A stretch of DNA of 64,000 nucleotides from Lumnitzera littorea (Eukaryota; Streptophyta; Magnoliopsida; Myrtales; Combretaceae): the NCBI GenBank assembly GCA_024138015.1, contig JAMXBB010000011.1, positions 26,535,984 through 26,599,983 of the forward strand. Direction: 5' to 3'. The notes under the pieces were generated by a model. The model searched no databases, had not been told where the DNA came from, and worked only from the letters and a program-made list of their open reading frames with translations. Shown one piece after another: positions 10,998-24,559 of this stretch (its first letter is position 1; every line of letters starts with the position of its first letter). The position numbers and the translations under genes were made by a program.

Positions 10998-13900
10998 ATG
11001 CCTTTAAGAAGACAACTTGTTATAGGAAAAGCTATAGAAGCTAGGCATGGTCAAGATACTCCTAGTGAGAATAATCTCGAAGGCTTCCAGCCTTAGTAGA
11101 ACATAAATTAGGCTAGAGAAGGAAATGATGTATAACAATTGACAACATCCATTAACATACTGCTGTAAGTAAAAAAGAGGCAATAAGATAACTATAGATA
11201 ACATAAGCAGATAAATCAATTACAACAGCAGTTGATGGTGCAAAATCATATAACAACAACAATGGAAGGTATGGATAAGCTGCTAATATGTGGTATAAAG
11301 ATGGAAATCATGATGGTAGAGGAGAAGGGAGAAGCCATCACCTTGGAAAATTTTGTGCAATTTGCCAAGGAATCTTACTTATAGCTAGATGATCTTACTT
11401 GTGCAGAAAAATAGATAGCTAGGATAATACAAGTTTTTGAAGGTTTTGGTATTTTTGAGGACAGGAAGGTTCCTTTTGCTACCTACATGCTAAAGGGTAG
11501 AGTAACGGATTGGTGGTTTAGAGAGAGAAATCTGCGGGTTGAGCCAATCACTTGGGTAGAGAATTGATCTACAGGAAATATTTCCTTCCTAATCTCAAAG
11601 AAAGGCTAATTGCATAATACTATAATTGCAGGTAAGGGAGCTACATCGTAGACGAATATGAAGCTGAGTTCAGTTGTTTGCATAAGTTTCTACTAGAGGC
11701 ATAGAAGGCAAATGAAGTGTCTAAGGTTAATAGATTTACTAAGGGTTTGGAGCCAACCTTAAGTCATGAGGTGGATGCTTTTGAATTATGTTGCAATGGT
11801 GAATAAGGCCAAGAGGATGGAAAAGACTAAGAAAGCTATAACAAAATCTAAGACGCCTAAAGGTAAGTTTGTATTAGGTAGGAGGCTAGCTTTAGTAGTG
11901 GTATATCAGGATAAGGTAAAAAACCTTTAGTGGAACTAGCTAAACCTTGAGCCATCCAATTTAGGCCAACCTCAATAATGTTAGTAGCCACTCTTCCGGC
12001 CTTACTCCTCCTCAAATGATAGGTGTTTGATGTATTAGATATCGCAAACCACATGAATTAAACGATTATAAGTAGATTGAAGGAGCATGTTCTTCATGTA
12101 ACAAGATTAGTCATAGTAGCAAGACTTATACTAAGAAAATCTTACCCCAGTACTTTTGCTACATTTGCAAGCAGAAAGGGGACTAAGACAGAAAGCACCA
12201 ACTTGAGTTTTTGCTTTACAATAGCAGCCATACCAGGAGACTATAGAGCATGACATTATGGTAGGTATGCTCCTTATACACTCTACACCAGCTTATATAC
12301 TATTTGATATAGGTATAACACACTCATATATGTCTAAGAGTTTCATCCATACATGTAAACTAATACTTGATGTGTTGAATGATTCTTTATATGTAAGTTA
12401 GCCTCTTAGAATGGGGAAAGCTTTAGATAGGTTATGTAAAGGAGTTCAAATAGAAATCTATGAGCAAGTTGTTGTCGCAAATTTGTATTTTCAGCGTATG
12501 GTTGATTTTGATGTCATCTTAGGAGTTACTTAGTTGTCAAGGAACCATGCTACTCTAGACTACCATAACATGGCAATCCACTTTCCTCCCTTAAATGAAG
12601 AGCCTTTCAATTTTCAATTATAAGTTTAAGAGCCATTGATTTTATCTATTTACGAGTTGTGGGTAAGAGTAAATTAGTAGCTACAATAGTGGTTTTAGGC
12701 AAACTTACAAAATTAGAGGAGGTACCTATAGTCAAAGATTTTGTAGAAGTATTTCTAAATGAACTACCAGGTCTACCCTAGCTAAGGAGATCGAGTTCGG
12801 GATAGACTTAGTACCAAGCATAACTCTTATATCTAAGACACTATGTAGGATGGTGCCTACAAAATTGTTGGAGTTGAAGAGTTAGATATAGGAATTATCA
12901 GATAAGGGGTTTATCAGACTAAGTACTTCACCTTGAGGAGCACCGATTCTATTTGTAAAGAAAAAGGATGGGAGCATCAAACTCTACATTGACTATAAAG
13001 AACTGAACTAAGTCATAATCGAGAATAAATATTCCTTCCCTAGAATTAATGATTTGTTTCATCAATTGTAGGAAGCCTAAATTTTCTCAAAAATGGATTT
13101 GAGATCAAGCTACGATCAATTAAGAATCAAGGAAGAGGACATTCAGAAGATTGCATTCAAAACTTGGTATAGGCATTATGAATTCGAAGTGATGCCCTTT
13201 AGGTTAACAAATGCTCCAATTGCCTTTATGGATCTAATGAACCGAGTATTTAGGGACTTCTAGGATAAGTTCATCGTAGTGTTTATCGACAACATTTTGA
13301 TTTATTCTAAAAGTCATGAAGAGCATGAGAAACATTTAGGGAAAGTTTTGGGCAAATTGCAAACTGAAAAGCTTTATGCAAAATTCATTAACTGTTAATT
13401 CTGGCTTAAGCAAGTGTCCTTTTTAAGACATATAGTAAATGAAGACGGCATATAGGTAGACCTTTAAAAGATTAAAGCAATGATTGATTGGCCAAGGCGA
13501 AGGATAGTGATAGAAATTAGAAACTTTTTAGGACTTGTAGGGTATTATAGGAAGTTTGTAGAAGGCTTCTCTAAGTTGGTGGCACCTTTGACAAGATTAA
13601 CTCAAAAAGTAGTGAAATTCTAATGAAGTAACCAATGTAAGGGAAGTTTCTATAAGTTAAAGGACAAATTGGTGAGGGCTCCATTTTTAGCACTGCCTGA
13701 AAGTGGAAAGGAGCATCTATAGTAACACTTCACACTAAGGCTTGGGCTATGTACTAATGTAGGAAGGAAGGATAATTACTTATGCCTCCCATGAGTTAAA
13801 GCCTTTTGAAAAGAACTATCCTATACATGAGCATGACTTAGAGTTAACTGCTATAGTTTTGGCACTCAAGTTGTGGAGGCACTATTTGTACAGTGAAAAG

Positions 13901-14879
13901 TGTAAATTTTTCACAGACTGTAAGAGCCTAAAGTATTTCTTCTCGTGGAAGGAGTTGAACATGTGTTAGAGAAGGTAGCTAGAATTGATCAAAGACTACG
14001 ACATTGAAATTCAATACCACCTGTGAAAGGCTAATGTAGTAGTTGATGCCATGAACAATAAGAAACAGGGTAATTTTGCCACTTTGATAACAAAGCAAAG
14101 GCAATTGGTTGAACATATGTGAAGATTGATACTGAAGAGTTAAGAGTGCACTTAACTACATTACGCATTGAACCTATCTTAATAAATGGAATCAAAAGTA
14201 GTACAATTAGATGATGTGGGCATACAAGCAATTACAGACAAAATAAAAACAGTGTAAAGCAACTAAATTCAATGTAGACATAGTAGGGGTTCTAAGATTC
14301 GAAAGGACACTATGCATACCAGCTAAATCAGAATTAAAAAGTAAGTTGTTGAGAGAGGTTCGCTACTTAAGGTACACCATACACTCAGGTAGCACTAATA
14401 TGTATAAGGACCTAAAAGAGCATTATTGATGGAATAATATGAAAAGGGAAATTATAGATTATGTGTCTAAGTATACAACTTGTCAACTAATCAAGATTGA
14501 GTACCAGAGAGCAATAGGTACACTACAAACCCTACTGATATCAAAGTAGAAATAGGAATATGTTATTATGCACTTTGTAACAGTGCTTCTTAGAACTATG
14601 GCTAAGTTTGATGCTATATAGGTAATTGTGAATCGATTGACTAAATCAACCCATTTTATACCTATTCGTATGGGTTATACTCTAAAGAAGCTAGCAAAAT
14701 TGTATGTTAAGGAGATAGTCAAACTTCATGGTGTTCCAGTGACTATAGTTTTGGATTAAGATATGAGATTTATGAGAAGATTTTGGAAGAGTTCATATGA
14801 AGCTTTGGGAACCAAATTGCAATTTAGTATGACTTCTACCCCCACACAAATGGGTAGTTTGAGAAAATCATCCGAATAC
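10998..14879 (+). pseudogene. gypsy B gag-pol, degenerate
   Basis: Gag opens at 10998 (MPLRRQ...) and can be followed through a capsid-like region (VTDWWFRERN near 11500) to a zinc knuckle near 12088-12132. There CX2CX4HX4C has lost its last cysteine (Tyr, a TGT-to-TAT change). Next come protease (LFDIGITHSYM near 12302), reverse transcriptase (KKKDGSIKLYIDYKELN near 12960; catalytic box VFIDNILIYS near 13278-13308, second Asp changed to Asn by GAC-to-AAC), RNase H (near 13740-14060) and integrase (near 14330-14875). Numerous TAG and TGA stops replace Gln and Trp codons. The order protease-RT-RNase H-integrase is that of Ty3/gypsy. No activity is expected. Confidence 0.85.
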
Positions 14880-16427
14880 CTAAGGTTGAATCGAAAGATT
14901 TTTGAATGAGAAAAATAAAAAAATTTTAAAGTGTTTGTTGAACGAGAGAATCATAATCCTACTTATGATCCCTTTTTTATGTGTCTTTTTTTTTTTCAAT
15001 CGGTGTGTGAACTGATTTTTAGGGTAGAGAGGATCATACCCTAAGACCACAGCCATAGTCCTTGGGCGTCTTCCTAATGTAAAGTTTAAAAGAGAATTAT
15101 AATAAAGGAATATGGTCGTAAACCCAAACCGTGATCCTATTCCTTTTCATGCTTCATCGTTTTTTGAGCTTCCTTGCTCCTAAATCTTGTTATAACCTTG
15201 ATTAAATACTTTTAGGACTTTAATTCAAATCTTGAACTCTAGAATAAGTCATTAATGAAGCTTAAACTAAGTAGTGTTAAGAGAGAAATAGAAAGACACA
15301 TTATGTAGGTTTTAAAATGTAGGTTTTAAAGGAATTTGTTTTCATTATGCTTCAAGCATTGAAAAGAATTTTGAGTTAGGGATATCTCTTACTCAGGTAC
15401 AAGTATATGTTTACTATTCTTATTTGATGTACTTGTTAGGGTTAGAAATATAAATGAACTTATTAAATGGCTAGCTATTAATAATTTGTTTGCTGCTTGT
15501 ATGTGGCTTGATTCGATGATGGTTTTCTACAAGGCACCCTCTAATCATTGAGTGGTGTTATACCCAGTAGAGTTGCTCCTAAATATGATTAAGGGTGAAT
15601 TTTGAGTTACAGGACCAAGGTAGTGAACCTATAATAATTAGGATGACATGGGGATTGTGGGTGGTGAACCCTTACTAGTAGACACGAGTGTTAAGAAGAT
15701 GTGGGGATCATGCGATAGTGAACCCCTAGTGATAGAGAGCATGATGTTAAGGTGGTGTCAGGGCCATAAGTATTGACCCCACGCTTGTAGTTTTGTTTAG
15801 GGTCGTAGTAGCATTCCCACTTGAGTTTTATGATTGGAACCATGAGTATTCCCTTGTTACTTGTGAATTTAAATATATGAATCAATGAATTGATTGTTAC
15901 ATTACAAGTTGCATAATAATGCGTGTGGATTATGAAATTGTGTGATATATGTAGGTGTTTGTGGTACTCATGTATTGGGCATTAACGCCAATTCATTTAC
16001 TTCTTTTTTAGATGCAAAGATATACGAGGAATCTATTATCTATGAGGATTTTAGTAATGTTTACTACTATCAAGATTTAGGGAGTGACGCTTACTATTAC
16101 TACTACGAGGAAGATCATTAGCTATGGTGAAAATTGGTGGAGTTAATCACTAGCAAACGACATTTACTTTTCTTTAGACTTTGTAACTATTGATGTTTAT
16201 ATGATGATAAAGATTTTATGGAGGAGTTTTATAATTGAATTCAATTAAGGAGATTTATGTTTATCAATATTTTGGGATATTTTGAGTTTAATTAGTGGAA
16301 TTTTATGAGACCATTGGGAGATATTGCTTATATTTTTTAGTTTTTAAATTATAGTTGATGTTTGACATGTCAATAAATGTCTAGAGACACATAGCAAGTT
16401 GTAATGTCTTAAGGCTGGGGTGCTACA
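14880..16427 (+). repeat. Partial 3' LTR of gypsy B
   Basis: Aligns with 9034-10785 apart from the Cassandra-like insertion. It begins abruptly inside the LTR at CTAAGGTTGAATCG and ends GGGGTGCTACA. It carries a 17-bp tandem duplication (ATGTAGGTTTTAAA units) at about 15303-15331. Confidence 0.8.
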
Positions 16428-19400
16428 TCTAACTTACAAAAATAAAGTTCACCTGGCATATGGGCAATCTTAGGAAACTATTTAGTAGAAATTTGAACCT
16501 ATTTCCTACTATACTTATTTCAATCCTTTTGATATAATAGCAATAGGTGACACCAATTTTGATATTGATTTACCTGAAGGATTACCACGATTAGTGACAA
16601 CCATGGACCAATAAGGACTCTCGATGATTATTATGTTGGTTGTGATTATAGTTTTGTTGCACTAAATTTATAATATCTGAAATGGACATGTATGAGGCTA
16701 TTTTAGTAAATTGCATGTGATTATACTTGCATGTTTTTATGTGCCAAGATACACTAATGGATAAATATCTAGTGTGGTTGTCATTTCATGTTTTGCATAT
16801 ATGTATATGTTGAGCATCTGTAAACTTGTTTGGTCATCAAATAAAATAACTTGATGAATGTTAAAAACTAAATGCAAACCAAACATGCATCGCATGACTA
16901 CATAATGAAGGTTACCAACATCACATGAGAACACAGAGAAGCCATACAAAGGTGATTCTCCATCTGCTATCTCAACCTAACCTCTCTGAAAACTACTGCT
17001 CAGAGTGGTGGCAATAAGGGCTAACATGGTGGAACTTATTCCCCAACCCTAAGTAATAAAGGATGTGAAATTCGTACTATACATAGTTTCTGGATAACTA
17101 CGTATATTGTTTGCGTTCATATGGTTGATCATGCATTGTGTGATAATGTCTAATAACTTGCTTATTTTTATATATCTACAATATAAGAAATATTTCACTA
17201 AGTAGTTGGTGCTTACTATATTGCTTATTTTTAGGAGCTCATATCCTTAGTAAAAGGGATGGGAGATATTAGAAGTGTGGCTACAGTTAGGGAGATAGTT
17301 CATTATTATAAATTTCACCTATAAGTTAGATTATGTTTATTATTATAATTTATATTTCTACTTATAGGATTATGGGTGAGAGACTCTATATAACTTATGA
17401 TGTTGAACTCTTTTGATGTTGTACTTTGACTATTGAGGTAATTATTATTTTATCTTTCTTGTTTAATTATTTTGTATATGTCTCGGGACTTTCTAGTTCT
17501 TAAGAATGATATGACCTATTGGAGTAACATAGTTGTAATGATGTCTTATATATTTGTCGAAACTCTTGAGCAATAGTGGTATTGTTCTCAATTTTTTATA
17601 AACTACACTGTAGGCTATTACGATGAGATTATCCTCTAAGCATGACATATATTGTGTCTCATTGTTTACAAAAGAAAAATGAAAAGATATATCTATTTGA
17701 TGTAGAAAGAAAATGTTTCTCCATGCGAACTTGTTGTTATAACTACATTAGGTTAATCAAAAGGGGAGAAAAAAAAAATACTACCACTAGATATAATATG
17801 GCAGTAACATATACGCAATAAGAGAATAGTAAATTAACTCAATTGGACAATAGATTTAAAGAAAGTTAAAATGAAGTTGTCATGTAGGAAGAGTTATATA
17901 GTGCAGAACCAAAGATCAAAATAGATAAACAATGCCTGATTTGACATAGAGACATATACATATCAAGTTAGATTAGTTGTTAAATTTGGTATAAAGATTA
18001 ATTAACAATTGACAATTGAGCAACATCATATATAAAGAACTTTTCACATAATGACCATTATACTAAACCCACATGAGAATTTTTGCCATACCTATCCCTA
18101 AGTCAAAACCTTCACCAAACTTCATCTATGACTATGATCATGACCTTCACTAGACCCAAGGATGGACATTGGATTAAAAAGTAGGGGAAATATCATCAAT
18201 ATTATCAAAATCAAGAAGTTCATAATATGATTATATAAATTACAAAGTATTTATCACTTATATAGTGTTTAAGTAGTATGTGGAATAACATAAGATAAGA
18301 TTATAATAATGAACAACTAAATTGGAAGGAAAAAAAAAAAAAAAGAATTTTCATGGAGAAAAAAAATTTGTAGGAAAAGGTAAAAAAAGACAACACAATA
18401 GTAGTAATATTTATAACAAAAACAAATCATATAATAAATGAAAAGTTGAAAAAAAAGAAGATACAATATGTTATATATAATATGATTTTTAATCTAGCTA
18501 CAAGAAATAACGATTGTGGTGACATTTATGTTTGCAAAACTTAGGTCGTTCAATATTGAGAATTTATATATTTGTTTATGGCTTTTGATATTTAAAATGA
18601 TGCTCTCAATATGCAATAACTTGAACTTATGAATGTTATATATTAATTATAATTGATTGCTCCCCATAAAGAAAAAGAATAAATCAATAAAAAAGTTATA
18701 TTTTTTGAAACAAATTAGGTGGATAATTGATTATTAAGATAAGTTATAAAATATAAAAAGTTTTGTGTTTTGAATTTGGATATGAATAGAGGTGTAGTAT
18801 GATACTAGTCTAACTAATTGGGTTAAGAATCTTTATGATAATAAATTAATTGTAGGCATAATCATTAGGCCTAGTTCTATAGTGCTACGAATGTGTAGAT
18901 TGCTGAAGTTAAAATTGAATCTTAGACAGAAGCGTATACTAGCAAACAACAGTACCCGTAATACATGTGTAAATTTAAAAATTAATATTAATTGCATAAT
19001 AATTATATGAAAGAACAGAAAATAAACATATGGAAACAAAAGATGGACTTAATAGTGATTGAAAAATAAATTAACAACATAAAATCATATAAATATTTAT
19101 CTTTTCAAAGATATCTTACAATAGTAATATAAATCTTACTTCATTTGTTTGTTTCATTATGGAACTTACCATATACCTTAGAAGTAATAGAAAACATATT
19201 AATAAAGTTAATTATTAAGTGACACTATAAGAAACCATAACATAAATATGCATAACTTTGTGATAACGTTAAAGAACTCATTGTACATTTTAGAGGATTA
19301 AATAATTGGAAGTACATTTTGATTTTGATAGTATTAGGGAAAAAATCTAGAGAAATCTATTAAAAGAACAAATAAGAAAAACCTTCAAAATAGTATAATT

Positions 19401-21427
19401 CATACACAATCTAGCTAATCATATTTGTAGTATGTATATTTTAACATATATATTTATGGTATATAAGTACAATTGTTCTATTTATTCTTCTCTTTTTTCA
19501 TTCATTAGTAAGACATTTATTTACTTTTTCTTTTCTTTTCTAATCACCATCATATATTTCATTTATATTAGTACAATCTTTATTTTTTTTTTCCTTTTTT
19601 ACGCATTATTAAGACATTTATATTTTTTTTTTCATTTTTTAATAATCAAGCATACATTTAATTTGATTCGGTAAATGTTTCATACTTTAAATTTTATTAT
19701 GTTGTTTTATTTAATTTTTGCATAAACATAGCTAATGTACATTTAGTAATAATTTTTCAAATAAATTTTTGGTACAAACATATAATCAATTTATGGAATA
19801 AGTAATTTTTAAGATCCATACTATAAAATATTATTCAAGCTATAACCTTTAAGTTAGAAGTTGTATCCTAACATAGTTGACCATTTGGATACCAAAGCAA
19901 CTAATAATATCTCTAATTATTCAATTGTATAACAATACATATATATTTGATAGGTAGCATGAGTAAGGCTATGAGTTATATACTTTCACTTACACTTAAA
20001 AAATATGCCCTTTGAGATAAAGAAGGATTTACAAGTCTGAAAATTTTTTATTAATGCTTACATTAAAGGGCATTAAAGACTTACAATGGACTGAAATCAC
20101 ATAATTGAATAACATTCTCTAAACAATTTCGCTAAATAAACAGTCATTAGGGGAGGACAAAAATTTTTCCAATTATTCCTTGGCTCACAACTTATGGTGA
20201 CTAACTAAACTGTAGAATTACTCCCTAAAAGTATCCTTGCAATTAAAGTTGACTAATTATCTAAAAGTAAAGGTCAACTAAGTAGGACCTATTCTATGAG
20301 GCATGGAAAAAAAGAAAAAAAAAAGGCAAAAAATATTACGCAATGACAAAAACCTCAACAAAAGCTTAACGTTATAATAATTATCTTACTTATTAAATAT
20401 TCACAAATTACTAACATGGAAAAATAAAATTTTTATGTCCAATCACTTAATAAGCTCATTCTTATTCAAGCAAAAACTCATCTACTAAAAGAAATAAAAA
20501 ATAAGACCGATAAAATAAGTTCTACAAATATCCATGTGCTAACAAATTATGTGTAAGGATTCTTTTGGTAATAAATAGCCATTGTGTACGTGTTACATAT
20601 TTTACAAACTTAAATGAAAAATACACATATAAGCAAGCATAATAATCTTCTATCATAGAATTAAACTAAATAATTAATTTGAAAATCACACGCTTTTCTC
20701 ATATTTCTTTCACTTGTATTATGTGCATCAAACAACTATTAATCAAGAATTTGTAAATGAGATATGATGGATAGTTTTAGTTAGAAGAAAATTTGAAAAA
20801 TAAAAACATAATAGTTATAAGGGGTTGATTTTGTCTTAAACTCTAATATTAGATAAAAATTGAATAATCCAACTCAACATCTAATAGCTTAAACTGATAA
20901 GCATTAATCTTATAACACGGATTTTTTCAAAGTTTACGTAGCCTCATAGATAAAGTTGCACTCTATTCATAATACAAAAGATCAACAATATTCAAATTAA
21001 ATTAAAAATAGTAAAAGAAATTCAATAAAAATATTATATTGAAAGATCAAAAGACTTCAATCTATATATTCTAAAAACTAAAATCAACTCTCAAAATGAC
21101 AATTCCACGAATCATAGACTAATCTTCTCAACCATACATGCCTCTATTATTTAAATTTAATAAAATTAATTAACTGTTACACTCAAAAAACTAAAATATA
21201 AAATTAGCTTAAGAATAGAAAACAAAAATTCTCCATGAAATATTGCAAAATGCACCTTATTTGAGTGTAATTTGTATACAGACTCATAGGGTTCTTTTAA
21301 GTGCTAGGGCATTGAATAAAATAAATACCAAATTCAATGGAAAATTGGCTTTTATATATCTATATATCATAAAAATAGAAAAAAGAAAGAATTTCTTTTC
21401 AATAAACTTATATTCCCTCAATTGTAT
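16428..21427. other. AT-rich intergenic DNA, no recognised gene
   Basis: Long A- and T-runs, for example poly-A near 18330-18350. Open frames here, such as the T-rich frame at 19432-19674, are low-complexity. A short plus-strand frame at about 16498-16617 reads like a coding remnant (YFNPFDIIAIGDTNFD) but I cannot assign it. The stretch is probably composed of older, unrecognisable repeats. Confidence 0.4.
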
Positions 21428-21573
21428 GAATAGTCCAACCCTTGGAACATACTATAACCTCAATGGCAAAGAGCTGATATCAAGGTACCAAACCTTCCCA
21501 TTGATGTGAGCTCTTAGAGAAGATCAGCCTATTATCCTTGGAGTAACTTTTATCAGTTGAGTGACAGCCTTTC
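21428..21573 (-). pseudogene. rrn23: Plastid rrn23 fragment (antisense)
   Basis: The complement matches the peptidyl-transferase side of 23S rRNA. Plus-strand landmarks are CCAACCCTTGGAACATACT, CAAACCTTCCC, GATCAGCCTATTATCC and GTAACTTTTATC. The AACTTTTATC form favours plastid over mitochondrial rRNA. It ends abruptly after GTGACAGCC. Confidence 0.8.
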
Positions 21574-21921
21574 TAAGAACTTGCTTAATTAGTTGGTGAT
21601 ACTAAGAAGGAAGGCTCGGTAGCTACTACTTATCTCATAATTTGACATTGAGTACACTTGGAAGTACATAGTCAAAGGACAGGCCATCGTAGAGCTATTG
21701 GCTAAAAGGTAAAACCAATAAAGATTTTTTTTTTTATTCATCCTTGGAGTTGAATAGCTCATTCAAGAATTGTTTTTTTATCTACGGAAGAATCAATAGA
21801 AAAGGCAAATCCATTATGATACACCAGATTTGGGGAAACTCCTATGGTGCATACAAGAAACAATTCAAGGATTCAGATAAAGTGCTATGCCAAAGTTGTA
21901 TGTAGGTATCAAGATCTAGAT

Positions 21922-22018
21922 AGACTCCTTCTCCTTCCGCTTCTTCAAACTCTGATTCGTATTTTTCATAGAGAAATCTCTTATCAATAATAGAATAAGA
22001 TCATTTTGCATCATATCT
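21922..22018 (-). pseudogene. ycf2: Plastid ycf2 fragment (antisense)
   Basis: The complement translates to MMQND..., then RFLYEKYESEFEEAEGEGV, the conserved segment in the C-terminal third of Ycf2. The similarity stops where LDPQQ would follow. Confidence 0.75.
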
Positions 22019-22285
22019 AAGGGATTCTTAATCTCTTAATTACCTTATCTCACTACTGTTAAAGAGTGACTCAAATAGCCAAACTTGGAATGGCTAGAAT
22101 GTACGATTGAAAAAGACAAGAAGTTTTTCCAGCTTCCACTTATTATTCTTACCTAATTTTCATTAAGCTAGTCTTTACTTAAGTCAGCCAGCCAAAGACT
22201 CCCATGCCTTTCTTGGTCGGACCAAGCCAATTGGCAATTTCTGATAAGTCTTTCTTCATTTCTATTACACAAATTTTATCCTCAC

Positions 22286-22421
22286 CAACCGACTTTATCG
22301 AGAAAGATCGCTTTTTTTAAGTCAAGAGGTTGATAGTGAAATATCAAATCAACTTATTGGTCTTATGGTATATCTCAATATTGAGAATGATAACAAGGAT
22401 CCGTATTTATTTATAAACTCT
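22286..22421 (+). pseudogene. clpP: Plastid clpP fragment (sense)
   Basis: An open 45-codon stretch reads NRLYRERSLFLSQEVDSEIS, then NQLIGLMVYLNIE, then KDPYLFINS. This is the N-terminal half of the ClpP protease up to just before its PGG motif. No catalytic residues are included and the sequence diverges after FINS. Confidence 0.85.
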
Positions 22422-23077
22422 AGGTTTTGGAGGTCACACGATCTAAGGCCCAAATGGCACAGTTAACTTGATTGCACCCTTTTTGCTACATAAAATAAGA
22501 TCCCCTAACCTAGAGATGTCTACTGGTGTTCATGTGAGCTCTCCAACTCTTAAACAATAAGTTTTACTATAAACTGTTTTGCCTTCCTTTTTATGCCCTA
22601 GTTGCCATACCTCTATTAGACTAAAGGAACAAGATATTCGCAAGAAGGAATGGCATTCTTTAAGTAAAAAGATAGTATAGTACCACTCTTTCAATCAATA
22701 GCTTTGTTGTACTGTTTAGCTTTTTAGAAAAAGCAGAGGAATTTATAGTAGGAGGGAAAGGTGATGAAAGACAAATCTTCCGTTTAACTTTAGAGTCATT
22801 AAGGTAGAAGACTGAACCAAGAATTTTCTTTCTTTATCATCAATTAAATCATTAGTCATGACCTAGGGAAATTATCTCAATATTTCACTTCTATAATAAC
22901 TTATTCATTTGAACACTAACCTTAGAGAAGGACGAATTTGAGGATGAGAAATGCGCACTAAGCCAATACCAATACCAATGCCATCGATTAGTTAGTCCAA
23001 TAATGTCTTTCTTTCTAATTATCCTAAGCTAGGGTTTAGGGAGGATAAGCATAAATACTAAAGAATTAGATCGAGTA

Positions 23078-23215
23078 GTAGCAAATGCTTGCCATAATCT
23101 GGGTTTTGAGGAAGGAAGTTTAGTTATTAGTGAAGCAGAAGTCAATGAGAGTCATACCTTGAAAAGATTAAAACCTCAAGCCAGGGGATGGAGTTATGCA
23201 ATAAAAAGACCCATA
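23078..23215 (+). pseudogene. rpl22: Plastid rpl22 fragment (sense)
   Basis: Reads VANACHNLGFEEGSLVIS, then EAEVNESHTLKRLKPQARGW, then SYAIKRPI. This is the conserved C-terminal part of ribosomal protein L22. A stop follows shortly after. Confidence 0.8.
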
Positions 23216-23492
23216 GGTTCTTGAGCAACTACATCAAGTTCAAGAAGAGGTAATGTGAAAAAGGGGATTGGGAACACTTATGCTTGGAATAGAAGAGGGA
23301 TGAGAAATTGGAGCTCATTTACTATCCCAATATTCGAGAGATCCCTTGCCTAAGCCCATATGTGTTTCCTTAGGTCTTACCATAACAGGTTTGTCGAGAA
23401 ATATACATACCTATATTTTTCCACCATACCCACATTGTATGTCATTGCTCTTCTACCTTTGCATATGAACTGGATCTCACTTGAAATAATAA

Positions 23493-23591
23493 GTCCATAG
23501 TTGGTCCGAAAGGATGATCAGCCATACTAGGACTGAGACATGGCCCAAACTCCTACGAGAGGCACTAGTGGGGAATTTCCTGCAATAAGGG
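23493..23591 (+). pseudogene. rrn16: Plastid rrn16 fragment (sense)
   Basis: Contains GGATGATCAGCCATACTAGG, ACTCCTACGAGAGGCA and GTGGGGAATTTCCTGCAAT, the universally conserved 16S segment near E. coli 310-380 with several transitions. The AATTTCC-GCAAT form is plastid-like; mitochondrial rrn18 differs there. It lies 34 bp from the edge of element C. Confidence 0.85.
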
Positions 23592-23625
23592 ACTTGTAGA
23601 TATTTTAAAAGGATTCCTACACTGG

Positions 23626-24505
23626 TGTGAACCGTGACTAGAAACAAATAAGGCCAGTCATTAAATGGGTCCAAACTTACCAAAAGCTTAAAAAGGTGAT
23701 GGGGAAAATGCACGAAAGGACAAAATGTATGAAAAAGTAAGCAAAAAACCCACGAACAGCTCTAATGGATATAACGCACCAATGGAACTTCTAAGGACTC
23801 ACGGCATAACTCGATATGATGTACGATATAATCCGATGAGGTTACTCGCCATCTAGCCTTACTTAAGGGTCAGGATAAAAGTGAAATGGATGTAAACAAA
23901 GCAATATTTACGAGAGAAAAATGTTTAGTGTATTAATGTTCAATCTTATGATTACAACTACAAATATAAGGGGTATTTATATCTAAGAATTTAGGGTAAC
24001 ATGCCTAAAAAGGAAAAGATAAAAAAGGTATTACCTTAAAGAAATAACGTATAAGAATACAAAAGGGTAAAAATGAATGTTTAAGAAAAGTAATGATTAA
24101 TATAGTAAATTCTACTTATGGTCTTGTACATGTGGCAACGATACATTGGTGAGGCCGTTGAAGGATGCGGATAAAAGTGTACTATCAAGTTGCTTGTCTG
24201 AGCAAGAGTAGCTAAGGATCAATCCAGTCTCTCTCTCTCGATTTCTTAATAAGGGAGATGCTAAGTCATTTGTAGGCTTAGGCACGAGTGAGTAATTGTG
24301 AAAGATTTGGCTGTTCTCTTGGTAATCTACAACTTGACGCACTTCAGAGAGATAGGCAATCATTCGACTTAGCGTACAGAGCGACTCGGTAAAGAAATAC
24401 TCCGCTTCGGCAGTAGTCGACTACAGTAAAAGAATCCGCCTTATTAGGCCTTCCAGTCCTTGAGTTTGGCTGCAGATCAAAAGCTTAGCAGCTTGGTTCC
24501 TATCA
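23626..24505 (-). repeat. 3' LTR of gypsy C
   Basis: 880 bp. A TATA-like box on the minus strand lies at about 23974-23982. It contains about 80 bp near 24035-24115 that is absent from the other LTR. Confidence 0.8.
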
Positions 24506-24559
24506 TTCTCTTTGGGTTGATTTAGATTTGGGATCAAATCCGAATGGTCTTCAATTAGC

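Larger units (their letters stand above)
8537..16427 (+). mobile_element. Ty3/gypsy retrotransposon B, with 3' LTR truncated by deletion
   Basis: Element with a 5' LTR (8537-10785), a primer-binding site, gag-pol remains and a partial 3' LTR (14880-16427). The left end starts TGTAAAACCC and the right end finishes GGGGTGCTACA, near-inverted TG...CA ends. Flanks TCCAA (8532-8536) and TCTAA (16428-16432) are a target duplication with one mismatch. The integrase breaks off after the QMGSLRKSSEY stretch near 14875 and joins directly to mid-LTR sequence. One deletion therefore removed the integrase C-terminus and about the first 500 bp of the 3' LTR. Confidence 0.85.

Noticed and set aside
16498..16617. 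Short frame reading YFNPFDIIAIGDTNFD as a gene exon
   Set aside because: Preceded by two stops, no introns or homologue recognised; too short to support.
19432..19674. 80-codon Phe/Ile/Leu-rich frame
   Set aside because: Low-complexity T-rich DNA, not protein-like.
22286..23215. Functional clpP and rpl22 genes
   Set aside because: Only internal fragments are present, without start codons, catalytic parts or plastid neighbours. Flanking sequence diverges abruptly.
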